Assembly: GCA_905235835.1 (NCBI GenBank)
Contig: CAJONQ010000010.1
Coordinates: forward strand, 1-32,818
Direction: 5' to 3'
DNA from: an uncultured Prevotella sp.
Lineage (GTDB): Bacteria > Bacteroidota > Bacteroidia > Bacteroidales > Bacteroidaceae
Length of the DNA: 32,818 bases
Below, in pieces: positions 24,851 to 32,818 of the stretch. Position numbers and translations under genes: made by a program. Each line of letters starts with the position of its first letter. Within the stretch, counting starts at the first letter, position 1. The notes beneath the pieces are model-generated. The model was not told the DNA's origin. It worked only from the letters and a program-made list of their open reading frames with translations, and searched no databases.

Positions 24851-25900
24851 ATGAATTCAAATAAAATGAACAAAAAAAGACATTTACTACTTCTGATGGC
24901 TGCGATTGGCTTAAGTACAGCGACTTACGCCCAGTCATTAGATGAAAGTGGTATCAGTGCAGGATTCTTTGACTCCAGTGAGGAAAGCACGCTGAATTTC
25001 TCGACGTTCCATTTGCCCCCCTTGTCGGTGCTTTTTGAGAATGCGAAGCAGAATCCACAAATATTGTCTTTAGACAAGGCAGAGCAACTTGCCAAGGCAG
25101 AAGTGTCACAACAGAAACGTCATATTTTCTCATACGTTCGTGCTCATGCCAGTTATAGTTATGGTAAGACGGATGTTTATGGTCAGATGACCAACAACCA
25201 GACTGGTACCATGAATTTTGTACCTATCTTTGAGTCTAAGAATGGTACGGAGCAGTCGTATTGGAATGTGGGTGTTAATATTAATTTGCCATTAGAAGAC
25301 ATCTTAGATTGGGCACCCTCTGTCAAACGTATGCGTTTAAAAGCAGACAAAGCAAAATTAGAAAAAGACATGAAGTTTGATGACTTAAAACTTCAGATTA
25401 GTACGCTATACGCTAGAATCACTAATAACTTGGTGACCCTAAAGACCGCCAGTGAAGGTGCTGCAGCCTATCAAGGTGCTGGTGCGCTGAACCAAGAGGA
25501 CTTCCATCAGGGCAACATGTCTATTGAAGACTATGCATGGACGAAAATGCATGAGTTAGGTGTAGTACAATCTTACCAGACACTTCAAACCTCAATTATC
25601 CAAGATGTTCTTACTTTGGAAATCATCTCCCGTACGCCAATCATTACCAATGCGACCACAGAAGTAACGTTGGATGGTACCTTCCATAAGTCTGAAAGTC
25701 AGGTTCGCCGGGAAAATAAAGCATTGGAGAAGAGGATAGCTAAAGAGGCGAAAGCGGATGAGAAGCGCTATCAGCAATTAGAAAAAGCAGAGAAGGAAGC
25801 AAAAGCAAAATCTGACAGAGCCGCCGCAAAAGAAGCAGCAAGATCTGCCAAGGCAGCAAGAGCTTACGAGAAAAGTAGTAAAAGTAGAACATCATTCTAA
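24851..25900 (+). CDS. One-repeat TolC-like outer-membrane protein with charged C-terminal helix
   Basis: A 349-residue exported protein with a signal peptide ending near residue 27 (TATYAQ). Residues 55-260 look like a single OEP repeat: helix (AEQLAKAEVSQQKRHIF), strand (AHASYSYGK), strand (YWNVGVNINLPL), then long helices. Canonical TolC proteins have two such repeats and about 450 residues. The last 65 residues are instead a Lys/Glu/Ala-rich helix (KALEKRIAKEAKADEKR onward), possibly a coiled coil. An ATG at 24866 is an alternative start. It lies where an export channel would be expected, 11 nt before the co-polymerase gene. I infer a role in polysaccharide export or envelope anchoring; the function is not established. 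Confidence 0.6.
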   Translation: MNSNKMNKKRHLLLLMAAIGLSTATYAQSLDESGISAGFFDSSEESTLNFSTFHLPPLSVLFENAKQNPQILSLDKAEQLAKAEVSQQKRHIFSYVRAHASYSYGKTDVYGQMTNNQTGTMNFVPIFESKNGTEQSYWNVGVNINLPLEDILDWAPSVKRMRLKADKAKLEKDMKFDDLKLQISTLYARITNNLVTLKTASEGAAAYQGAGALNQEDFHQGNMSIEDYAWTKMHELGVVQSYQTLQTSIIQDVLTLEIISRTPIITNATTEVTLDGTFHKSESQVRRENKALEKRIAKEAKADEKRYQQLEKAEKEAKAKSDRAAAKEAARSAKAARAYEKSSKSRTSF

Positions 25901-25911
25901 AATCTATAGTT

Positions 25912-28095
25912 ATGGATTTATTTAGATATATCGTTAGATTCTTATATAAGATACGTTGGTATCTGGTTATCTTGCCATTGATAGCTTTAATTGTAGCTTG
26001 GTTCCTGACTCGCAACATGGAACGTATCTACGACACCAATACCACCATTTATACAGGTATGATTACTGGTTATAATATCGAAGGAGGTACGGGAGTCGCA
26101 GGTGGAAACCCACAGACTAACATCACCAACCTGATGCTGATTATCACGACGGAAAATACCATTCGTGAGGTTTCCTTACGTTTGTTTGCCCGTTGTATGA
26201 TGTATGGTAACCCCAATAAGGACAATAACTACATCTCTGCCGAGCATTTCCGTCAGTTAAATGCCACTGTTCCTGCTGATGTCAAAGCATTGATTAACCA
26301 TAATAGTGAATCGGCAACATACGCCAACTTAAAAGCATACGAGAAACCCAATCAGGCAAATTACCTGTTCGGACTGTTAAACTACCATCCATATTTCGGT
26401 ATTAACAATATTACGTCAAGATTGAAGGTGTTACAATTACAACATAGTGATATTATAGATATTGGTTATTCGGCAAATGATGCTGGTATAGCTTATAACA
26501 CACTTGACATTTTGAATGAGGTGTTTGCTCGCCACTATCAGCAGATACGTTTTGGCGAGACCAATAACGTCATCAAATTCTTCGAACGTGAGGTAGCACG
26601 TTTATATCGAATCTTAACTGGTGCCGAGGATGATTTGATTCGCTATAACATTTCAAAGCGTATCATTAACTATGGTGAACAGACTAAGCAGTTGACAGTA
26701 TTGGAAGCACAACAACAGAACTTCCGCAACCAGCAGTTGATGGACTATACGACCTCCAAGGCTTTGATGGATTATTTGGAACGCCAGTTAGGCGATCGTG
26801 CCCGTGTCATCCGTGCCAACAAGCAATTTACGGATAAGATCAAGGATATCTCTCGTTTACAGTCCCGTATCTCCAACCTGCGTCTCATGGGCGGTGAAGG
26901 CGGTGACCTCAACAACGAGGCTCAAGAGGAAATGCAAAAGGCACAACGGGAGTTGACCGCAACCACCAATAGTGTAAAAGACCTGACCCATGAAATTGAG
27001 GCTGGTACTTACAGTACAGAAACAGGTGTCAAGGCAAAAGATATGATTGACCGTTGGTTGGAGCAGGTTTTGTTATTGGAAAAAGCACGTGCCGAGATGT
27101 CAGCGACAGATATCATGAAACAGAATCTGGACCGTCAATACCTGTTCTACTCTCCTATCGGTGCCACTTTGGATCGTAAGGCACGCCATATCGGTTTTGT
27201 AGAAGGTAACTATATGGAGATGCTGAAAGCGTTGAATGCCGCTCGTCTGCGTCAGAAGAACCTCCAGATGTCAACGGCAACATTGCGTGTGCTGAATCCA
27301 CCGATGTTCCCACTAAACGCCCAGCCCACCAACCGTCTGATGATTCTGTTGGGAGCATTCCTTTTGACCTTTATGTTGACAGCTTTATGGTTCTTTATGG
27401 TCGAATTGCTTGACCGTACTCTGCGTGACCGTATGCGTTCCGAGCGTATCACCAAGATTCCTGTCATGGGCTGCTATCCGAAGGAGAGCAACTTACGTTA
27501 CCGTCGCTTCAATAAGACGATTGCCGACATGTCACTCCGCCAGCTCAGCAAGGCTTTATTGCCGAAGTTCAAGGAAGGACAGCAGAATGTATTGAACCTC
27601 ATTTCTACCGACTCGGGTAATGGTAAGAGTTTCTTGGCGCAGGAATTAGAGAACTATTGGATATCCATTGGCTTACAGGTGCGTCGCTTGACCTATGACG
27701 AGGACTTCCTTGCCGAAGACAGCAAGTTCATCATGGCAAATGGCATTAAGGACCTCTGCCCAGATATTCTTCCAGAGGAGATTGCTATTATTGAGTATCC
27801 GAATTTGGACGAGAACTCTATTGCCCCAGCTCTTCTCAATATGGGAACAGTCAATCTGATGGTCACCCGTGCTAACCGCACTTGGAAGGATGTCGATCAA
27901 AAAGCATTGAAAGAAGTGGAGGCTATGCTGGATGAGGAGCATAAAGATACGCTCTTCATGTATCTGACCGAGGCAAGTCGCTATGCGGTAGAGGAGTTCG
28001 TCGGGCAGTTACCGCCTTATACAAGGTTCAACAACTTCGTATACCGTATGTCCCAGTTAGGTCTGACAGCAACAGAGAATAGTCACGCCAAGTAA
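25912..28095 (+). CDS. Wzc/Wzz-like polysaccharide co-polymerase with degenerate kinase domain
   Basis: A 727-residue chain-length and export control protein. One transmembrane helix covers about 15-33 and a second about 474-496. Between them is a long periplasmic region with coiled coils, and near its end YSPIGATLDRKAR and NPPMFPLNAQPTNR lead into the second helix, as in Wzz-family proteins. The cytoplasmic C-terminal part has a P-loop-like STDSGNGKS at 565-573, lacking the first Gly, and a Walker B-like IAIIEYPNL with Glu for Asp. There is no C-terminal tyrosine cluster as found in active BY-kinases. It probably sets polymer length with the Wzy protein encoded next, and is unlikely to be a normal tyrosine kinase. 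Confidence 0.85.
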   Translation: MDLFRYIVRFLYKIRWYLVILPLIALIVAWFLTRNMERIYDTNTTIYTGMITGYNIEGGTGVAGGNPQTNITNLMLIITTENTIREVSLRLFARCMMYGNPNKDNNYISAEHFRQLNATVPADVKALINHNSESATYANLKAYEKPNQANYLFGLLNYHPYFGINNITSRLKVLQLQHSDIIDIGYSANDAGIAYNTLDILNEVFARHYQQIRFGETNNVIKFFEREVARLYRILTGAEDDLIRYNISKRIINYGEQTKQLTVLEAQQQNFRNQQLMDYTTSKALMDYLERQLGDRARVIRANKQFTDKIKDISRLQSRISNLRLMGGEGGDLNNEAQEEMQKAQRELTATTNSVKDLTHEIEAGTYSTETGVKAKDMIDRWLEQVLLLEKARAEMSATDIMKQNLDRQYLFYSPIGATLDRKARHIGFVEGNYMEMLKALNAARLRQKNLQMSTATLRVLNPPMFPLNAQPTNRLMILLGAFLLTFMLTALWFFMVELLDRTLRDRMRSERITKIPVMGCYPKESNLRYRRFNKTIADMSLRQLSKALLPKFKEGQQNVLNLISTDSGNGKSFLAQELENYWISIGLQVRRLTYDEDFLAEDSKFIMANGIKDLCPDILPEEIAIIEYPNLDENSIAPALLNMGTVNLMVTRANRTWKDVDQKALKEVEAMLDEEHKDTLFMYLTEASRYAVEEFVGQLPPYTRFNNFVYRMSQLGLTATENSHAK

Positions 28096-29628
28096 ATGAT
28101 AAAAGATTTTGCGACATACAAGCAAGAAACTGGAGGAAGAGCATTATTGCTCTTTCTCTTGTTTGGTTTAGCCATCTATGCATTTGTAAATGCCGGTTTC
28201 TCTGCATTTGCACTGATATGTTGTTCTCCCCTCATCATTATTGCTGCCTATTTTGCCTTTAAATACCGAATGGCTGCATTCTGGGCATTGTTCTTTATTA
28301 ATTATTTTGTCCAATGGTTTGGTAAAAACAACTGGTTACCATCTGAAGTTCCCGTGTCCATCTACAATGAATTATTGGAAATCCTTCTTTTGGGCATTGC
28401 CATTATGGATGCCAGGCGTACCCCCCATTTTGAGAGAACGGCAAACTTAATGTTATACACATTAATTATATGGTGCGGATTCTGTACATTGGAAGTCTTA
28501 AATGACACATGTGGTCTGGGAATCAATATTGGAGTCTGGTATCAAGGAGCACGTATGATGGCATTCCAGATTATGTATTGTTTCTTGATTTTCTGTATCT
28601 ATATTGATTCACCTAAAATACTAAATTACTACCTTATCGTGTGGGGATGCTTTTCACTATTTTCTGTTTTTTGGATTTGGAAGCAGCAACACATTGGATT
28701 TACGTCTGCAGAATACAATTGGCTTTATAATGGACCAGGAAAATCTACACATATTATTCAAGCTGGAACTCTGACTAGATATTTCTCAACATTTAGTGAT
28801 GCCGCCAACTGTGGAATATGCTATGCTTCAACAGCAACAGCATTCCTCATATTCGCTATCACATGCAAAATCAAAAAATATCGATATTTTTTCTTATTTA
28901 CCGGTATTGCATGTGTTTGGGGTATGTTTCCTACTGGAACCCGCACAGCAATGGCGTGTTTGATATTAGGAATTATTGCCTACGTTTTCTTGTCTAAATC
29001 GGCAAAGATTGCCTCTCTCGTCACTATTGTATTTGGATTCTTTCTATTTATCTTAGTTTTCACAAATATTGGGCAGGGGAACCAACAGATAAGACGAATG
29101 CGTTCCACATTCAATAGAAATGACGCCTCTGTTAATGTCCGCACCATTAATCAGGAGACCATGAAAAAGTATATGAAAGAGGCTCCATGGGGTATCGGAT
29201 TAGGTATGAATTATGATAATGTCCCATCAAACAACAAATATGCGCGAATGTCCACCATTCCCCCAGATTCCGAGTATGTGTTTATTTGGCTAAGAACTGG
29301 TCAGATAGGTATCACCATATTTATTATCACCATGCTACTGATGTTGGGAGGGGCATGTTGGACTACCATGTTTAAAATAAAAAGTCCTTCCTTACGAGGC
29401 ATTGGGGCTGGATTCTGTTGTGCTTTTATATCTCAGCAATTAGGAGGATATGGTAACCAGGTCTTGATGCAGTTTCCAAACTGCCTACTCTTTTATGGGG
29501 GATTGACAATTGTATATATTTTACCATTTATTGAAAAAGAGTGGGTAGAATATGAAGCAAAGGAAATTGCCATACAAGAAGAAAAAGAACGATTGAAATT
29601 AGAGAAGAAAAAAGCGGCGAGAGTGTAA
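28096..29628 (+). CDS. Wzy-like polysaccharide polymerase (O-antigen ligase/polymerase family)
   Basis: A 510-residue integral membrane protein with roughly eleven hydrophobic helices and a large loop after residue 310 (periplasmic in Wzy proteins). Near residue 280 it has TGTRTAMACLILG, similar to the SxxR-type segment before a helix in Wzy/WaaL proteins. Its loop contains RMRSTFNRNDASVNVRT, as often seen in polymerases. The C-terminal tail is charged (EEKERLKLEKKKAARV). It starts on the base after the co-polymerase stop, as expected for a Wzy/Wzz pair. The coding sequence looks more AT-rich than its neighbours, which is common for polymerase genes. WaaL-type ligase activity is the main alternative. 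Confidence 0.8.
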   Translation: MIKDFATYKQETGGRALLLFLLFGLAIYAFVNAGFSAFALICCSPLIIIAAYFAFKYRMAAFWALFFINYFVQWFGKNNWLPSEVPVSIYNELLEILLLGIAIMDARRTPHFERTANLMLYTLIIWCGFCTLEVLNDTCGLGINIGVWYQGARMMAFQIMYCFLIFCIYIDSPKILNYYLIVWGCFSLFSVFWIWKQQHIGFTSAEYNWLYNGPGKSTHIIQAGTLTRYFSTFSDAANCGICYASTATAFLIFAITCKIKKYRYFFLFTGIACVWGMFPTGTRTAMACLILGIIAYVFLSKSAKIASLVTIVFGFFLFILVFTNIGQGNQQIRRMRSTFNRNDASVNVRTINQETMKKYMKEAPWGIGLGMNYDNVPSNNKYARMSTIPPDSEYVFIWLRTGQIGITIFIITMLLMLGGACWTTMFKIKSPSLRGIGAGFCCAFISQQLGGYGNQVLMQFPNCLLFYGGLTIVYILPFIEKEWVEYEAKEIAIQEEKERLKLEKKKAARV

Positions 29629-29640
29629 ATACATTGAACA

Positions 29641-30522
29641 TTGGAAGTTGAGAAGTTGTTATCCATCATTACCATCAATTATAACGGGCTGAGAGACACC
29701 TGTGAATTGATTGAGTCATTACCTGCTGATGACGAGTCATTAGAGGTAATCGTGGTGGATAATGCCTCTGTCCAGGATGAAGCAACTGAAATTGCTCAAC
29801 ACTATCCTCATGTAACAGTAGTTCGAAGTAACCGTAATCTGGGTTTTGCCGGAGGCAATAACCTCGGCATCCAAGCAGCCCACGGAAAGTACCTTTTCTT
29901 CTTAAACAACGATACTATCATACATCAGACATCTGACTTCCAACATCTTATCAATCGACTGGAAAGCGACGAGAGAATCGGTATGGTGTGCCCCAAAATA
30001 CGGTTTACATGGGGCAATCAGCCTATCCAATATGCTGGTTATTCTCCCCTGTCCCCCATCACACTCCGTAATAAATCTATTGGATGCGGAGAAGAGGATT
30101 ATGGGCAATATGACATACCTCATCCTACTCCATACGCTCATGGAGCGGCAATGATGGTAAAACGAGAAGTGATAGAGAAAGCAGGGTTGATGCCAGAATG
30201 CTATTTCCTCTATTATGAGGAACTTGACTGGTCAGAAACGATCACACGTTCTGGATATGAAATCTGGTATGAGCCTGCTTGTACCGTTTTTCACAAAGAG
30301 AGTCGGACCACAGGACAGCAGTCTCCCCTCAAAACATATTATATCACTCGTAACCGCCTGTTATTTGCTCAACGCAATATTCAAGGAAGCAACAAATACT
30401 TAACCTATGCATATTTAGCAAGCGTAGTCGCTTTACGAGATATTATCAGATACACCTTCACAGGCAAATTTGACTTGGCTTGTGCGGTTATCAAAGGTTT
30501 AATACACTTTATAAAAATGTAA
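29641..30522 (+). CDS. Family 2 glycosyltransferase, rhamnosyltransferase-like
   Basis: A 293-residue cytoplasmic GT-A enzyme. The opening strand SIITINYNG, the nucleotide-binding VIVVDNASVQDE, and GFAGGNNLGIQAAHGKYLFF with LNNDTII (the NND form of the metal-binding DxD) are typical of WbbL/RfbF-like transferases, as is YYEELDWSE further on. It would add one sugar to the lipid-linked repeat unit; donor and acceptor are unknown. The start is a TTG at 29641. The in-frame stop at 29635-29637 leaves no room for an ATG, and the next option is a TTG at 29656. It lies 12 nt behind the polymerase gene. Confidence 0.9.
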   Translation: MEVEKLLSIITINYNGLRDTCELIESLPADDESLEVIVVDNASVQDEATEIAQHYPHVTVVRSNRNLGFAGGNNLGIQAAHGKYLFFLNNDTIIHQTSDFQHLINRLESDERIGMVCPKIRFTWGNQPIQYAGYSPLSPITLRNKSIGCGEEDYGQYDIPHPTPYAHGAAMMVKREVIEKAGLMPECYFLYYEELDWSETITRSGYEIWYEPACTVFHKESRTTGQQSPLKTYYITRNRLLFAQRNIQGSNKYLTYAYLASVVALRDIIRYTFTGKFDLACAVIKGLIHFIKM

Positions 30523-30526
30523 AACT

Positions 30527-31705
30527 ATGGATTTCTGGCTTATATTATACATCATCGACTGGGTATTGTTTGGCTTTGCAGCTTTAACAATCCTCTATAT
30601 GCTGGTTTTTACCATCACTTCTATGATGGCTCATCAGGGAGCCCCCCCCAAGACCAAGATCCAGAACCGTTTTATTGTACTGATTCATGCCTATAAGAAC
30701 AAAAGAGTGATCCAGACGGTGAAGTCTGTTTTAGGACAAACCTACCCTCAACGCCAGTTTGATATTTCTGTTGTCTCAGACCATAATGATGAGATGACGA
30801 ATATGCGGCTTGCCCAAGAGCCCATCACCCTACTGACACCCAATTTTGAGAAAAGTACTAAGGCAAAAGCATTACAGCTCGCCATCAACAACCTCCCTCA
30901 GTTCAAAATCTATGACATTGTTGTCATTTTGGATGCAGGAGACCTTGTGGAGCCGGAATTCTTAGAGAACTTAAATGCGGCATTTGAATCTGCGGGAACC
31001 AAGGCGATACAGACACATCTCCTATCCCGCAATCGTGATACTACTGCTGCACGTATGGGAGCCATCTTTGAGGAAATCAACAATTCTATTTTCCGCCGTG
31101 GACACACCGCTATTGGTTTATCCGCAGGACTCATGGGGTCTGGCTGTGTTTTTGACTTTAATTGGTTTAAGAGCAACATCTTTAACGTTAAATCGGCATG
31201 GGAAGATAAAGAATTAGACGCCATGCTGATGCGACAGCATATTCATGTGGACTATTTTGACCAACTTTACGTCTTTAACGAGAAGACGCGTGAGTCGGAT
31301 GAATTCAATCGGGAGAGAGGACGCTGGATTAAAGCACAATTTATGATGCTTCTGAAGAATATTAAATATCTGCCCATAGCCCTCGTCAACAGGTATTATA
31401 ACTGGGCGGACAAGATTATCCAGTGGATGCTGATGCCCCGCATGATACTGATGGCTGTCATTATCCTGATGGGGATCATCTTGCCCATGATATATACCAC
31501 CCTCGCCTTTAAATGGTGGGCGTTATTCGCTATCGTGCTCCTGGTATTTGCCATGGCAACCCCTGACTATTTGGTAGATAAGAACTGGGATATGACTTTC
31601 TTTAAAACCCCATTAGTGCTCATGAAGTCTATACCAGGATTATCAAAAATCTCCGACTGGGTAGAACGCAGAGAATTAGAAAGAGAAAAGAAAAACAAAC
31701 ACTAA
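30527..31705 (+). CDS. Membrane-bound family 2 glycosyltransferase, first of a tandem pair
   Basis: A 392-residue processive-type GT2. One N-terminal helix covers about 10-32, and two C-terminal helices about 303-345. The catalytic fold lies between, with FIVLIHAYKN, VVSDHNDE and GLMGSGCVFDFNWF. Compared with the gene that follows, motifs are altered: DAG-D at 136-139 instead of DAD, and ERGRW at 263-267 instead of QRLRW. The ED pair is kept (226-227). It may thus be a weakened or differently tuned enzyme. The start ATG lies 4 nt after the previous stop, and the paralogue begins 3 nt after this one. Confidence 0.85.
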   Translation: MDFWLILYIIDWVLFGFAALTILYMLVFTITSMMAHQGAPPKTKIQNRFIVLIHAYKNKRVIQTVKSVLGQTYPQRQFDISVVSDHNDEMTNMRLAQEPITLLTPNFEKSTKAKALQLAINNLPQFKIYDIVVILDAGDLVEPEFLENLNAAFESAGTKAIQTHLLSRNRDTTAARMGAIFEEINNSIFRRGHTAIGLSAGLMGSGCVFDFNWFKSNIFNVKSAWEDKELDAMLMRQHIHVDYFDQLYVFNEKTRESDEFNRERGRWIKAQFMMLLKNIKYLPIALVNRYYNWADKIIQWMLMPRMILMAVIILMGIILPMIYTTLAFKWWALFAIVLLVFAMATPDYLVDKNWDMTFFKTPLVLMKSIPGLSKISDWVERRELEREKKNKH

Positions 31706-31708
31706 CCA

Positions 31709-32818
31709 ATGTGGACCGCCATACATACGATAGACTGGCTGCTATGGATATTCATGGCACCCTCTGTCATCTATGTAACATTTTACGCCATCGTTTCTCT
31801 CTTCCCCTCTCGCCCCTCTTCCCTCTTGCATCAGCCATCAACCATCGGCCATCAGCCATCCACCTTCCTCATCCTCTTTCCTGCGTACAAAGAAGATGCG
31901 GTCATTGTCCATTCTGTCAAGACCTTTCTTCAACAGAATTATCCCCAAGACTTATATCAAGTGGTTGTCATTTCCGACCACATGAGTCCCGAGACGAATG
32001 CCCTTTTATCGCAACTTCCCATCACCCTCCTGCAGCCATCTTTTAAAAAGAGCAGCAAAGCCCAAGCTCTTCAGTATGCCATTCATCATATCACATCTGC
32101 CAGCTCTCAACTTTCAACTTTCAACTATATCGTCATTCTCGATGCTGATAATGTTGTTTTACCAGAGTTCTTGGAACAGGTCAACGCTGCCTGTCAACAA
32201 GGCTATCGTGCCATTCAGTGCCATCGTTGTGCCAAAAACAGCGATAGTGATGTTGCCGTTTTGGATGGCATTAGTGAGGAGATCAATAACTCTTTGTTCC
32301 GCAAGGCACACAATACGATAGGCATCTCCTCGGCATTGATTGGTTCTGGTATGTGCTTTGATTACGACTGGTTTAAAAGCCATGTCTGCATGCTGGAGAC
32401 AGCCGTTGAGGATCGCGAGATAGAGATCCAACTGATGAAGGAGCGTATCTTTGTCAAATACGAGGAGAACATCTTTGTCTTTGATGAGAAGGTCAGCAAT
32501 CATGATAATTTCGAGCGCCAACGACTTCGCTGGTTGACTGGACAGATACAATGTTTGTTGATGATGCTCCCCTACCTCCCGACCGCTATCAAAACTGGGA
32601 ATATCCATTATATCGACAAAACCATCCAGCAGGCATTGATACCACGCTCCATGCTCTTAGTGCTCACCTGTTTCTTTGCGATATTGATGACAGTCATTTC
32701 CTTCCCTTGGTGCATTAAATGGTGGGGACTTTTCCTCTTGATATCCCTCTCCATCTTCATTGCCATTCCCAAGAGAATGCGCACCAAAGCATTGTTCGGT
32801 AAGATTCTCTCCACCATC
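31709..32818 (+). CDS. Membrane-bound family 2 glycosyltransferase, second of the pair (3' end outside the window)
   Basis: An ATG at 31709 opens a frame that runs 370 codons to the last base with no stop, so the gene continues beyond the window. It is a close relative of the preceding gene with intact catalytic motifs: DAD at 145-147, ED at 234-235 and QRLRW at 271-275. The N-terminal helix is at about 8-30 and C-terminal helices are at about 314-332 and 337-354. Shared blocks with the paralogue include EEINNS and GSGxxFDxxWFKS. Two loops contain 7-bp DNA repeats, encoding HQPST-IG-HQPST at 41-52 and SSQLSTFN at 132-139. These make the loops longer than in the paralogue, while the frame stays open. 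The sugar substrate is unknown. Confidence 0.9.
   Translation, partial: MWTAIHTIDWLLWIFMAPSVIYVTFYAIVSLFPSRPSSLLHQPSTIGHQPSTFLILFPAYKEDAVIVHSVKTFLQQNYPQDLYQVVVISDHMSPETNALLSQLPITLLQPSFKKSSKAQALQYAIHHITSASSQLSTFNYIVILDADNVVLPEFLEQVNAACQQGYRAIQCHRCAKNSDSDVAVLDGISEEINNSLFRKAHNTIGISSALIGSGMCFDYDWFKSHVCMLETAVEDREIEIQLMKERIFVKYEENIFVFDEKVSNHDNFERQRLRWLTGQIQCLLMMLPYLPTAIKTGNIHYIDKTIQQALIPRSMLLVLTCFFAILMTVISFPWCIKWWGLFLLISLSIFIAIPKRMRTKALFGKILSTI
31827..31861 (+). repeat. Five degenerate 7-bp repeats inside the last glycosyltransferase gene
   Basis: Consecutive 7-mers TGCATCA, GCCATCA, ACCATCG, GCCATCA and GCCATCC fill 31827-31861. They encode the HQPST-type loop between the membrane anchor and the first catalytic strand. 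A C/T-rich stretch (31802-31826) precedes them. Confidence 0.75.
32104..32124 (+). repeat. Three 7-bp repeats (21 bp, in frame) inside the last glycosyltransferase gene
   Basis: CTCTCAA, CTTTCAA and CTTTCAA fill 32104-32124. Three 7-bp units make 21 bp, so the frame is kept. They encode SQLSTFN just before the strand carrying the DAD motif. The unit resembles the TTTCAAC unit before glnS. Confidence 0.75.

Noticed and set aside
28096..29628. Horizontal transfer of the polymerase gene because of its AT-rich look
   Set aside because: Lower G+C is usual for Wzy genes with many hydrophobic codons, and no mobile element or repeat flanks it; composition alone is not enough.
30527..31705. Reading the two adjacent GT2 genes as one broken gene
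   Set aside because: Each copy has its own start, N-terminal helix, catalytic region and C-terminal helices, and the first has a proper stop; it is a tandem duplication.
31711..32321. Two plus-strand open frames of 111 and 107 codons (31711-32046, 31998-32321)
   Set aside because: They are out of frame with the glycosyltransferase that starts at 31709 and runs to the window end; their text is low-complexity and matches no family.
32159..32608. 149-codon minus-strand open frame near the window end
   Set aside because: It is antisense to the last glycosyltransferase, whose catalytic motifs (DAD, ED, QRLRW) are all in the plus frame starting at 31709.

Overview
The window looks like chromosome from a Bacteroidota bacterium, most probably Prevotella or a close relative. 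Most intergenic starts have the Bacteroidota-type -7 element TAnnTTTG(C), sometimes with TTTG or TTTC about 20 nt upstream. Leaders are short and Shine-Dalgarno sequences are not evident. MalQ is the large two-CBM20 form typical of this phylum. The genus is inferred; I did no database search. No rRNA, tRNA, CRISPR array, phage or transposase gene was seen.

Layout. (1) 2-94: tail of an unknown gene with its terminator, then pbp1A (minus strand). (2) 2735-9044: a compact plus-strand operon for a MacAB-TolC-type efflux pump (outer-membrane channel, adaptor, ATPase, permease), ending in its own LytS-type kinase and LytTR regulator. (3) 9045-9459: gene-free convergent region with a run of repeats of exact 22-bp period and several inverted repeats. 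(4) 9460-12093: DPE2-like malQ (minus). (5) 12275-17302: mltG, then glnS, a TPR protein gene and a DedA gene; a minus-strand small-RNA candidate lies between mltG and glnS. (6) 17363-21521: manC, fcl, ptb and buk in one operon, the last three joined by ATGA overlaps. (7) 21579-23060: xylB (minus). (8) 23251-32818: an exopolysaccharide or capsule locus: stand-alone receiver, receiver-like/phosphoglycosyl transferase fusion, one-repeat TolC-like outer-membrane protein, Wzc-like co-polymerase with a degenerate nucleotide-binding domain, Wzy-like polymerase, and three GT2 glycosyltransferases. The last of these runs off the window and has no stop inside it.

How the genes fit together. PBP1A polymerises and crosslinks peptidoglycan and MltG cuts nascent glycan. 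ManC and Fcl make GDP-sugars that could feed the downstream polysaccharide locus. There, the sugar transferase would start the lipid-linked repeat unit, the GT2 enzymes extend it, Wzy polymerises it, and the Wzc-like protein sets chain length. The half-TolC protein occupies the place where an exporter would be expected. This locus is the best candidate for an undescribed system: receiver-type domains sit at its head and inside its initiating enzyme, no kinase is visible, and no Wza/OPX protein is seen in this part of it.

Regulatory structure is also notable. The mltG and glnS promoters both have 7-bp repeat arrays abutting the -7 element in the same phase. Similar 7-bp repeats lie inside the coding sequence of the last glycosyltransferase.
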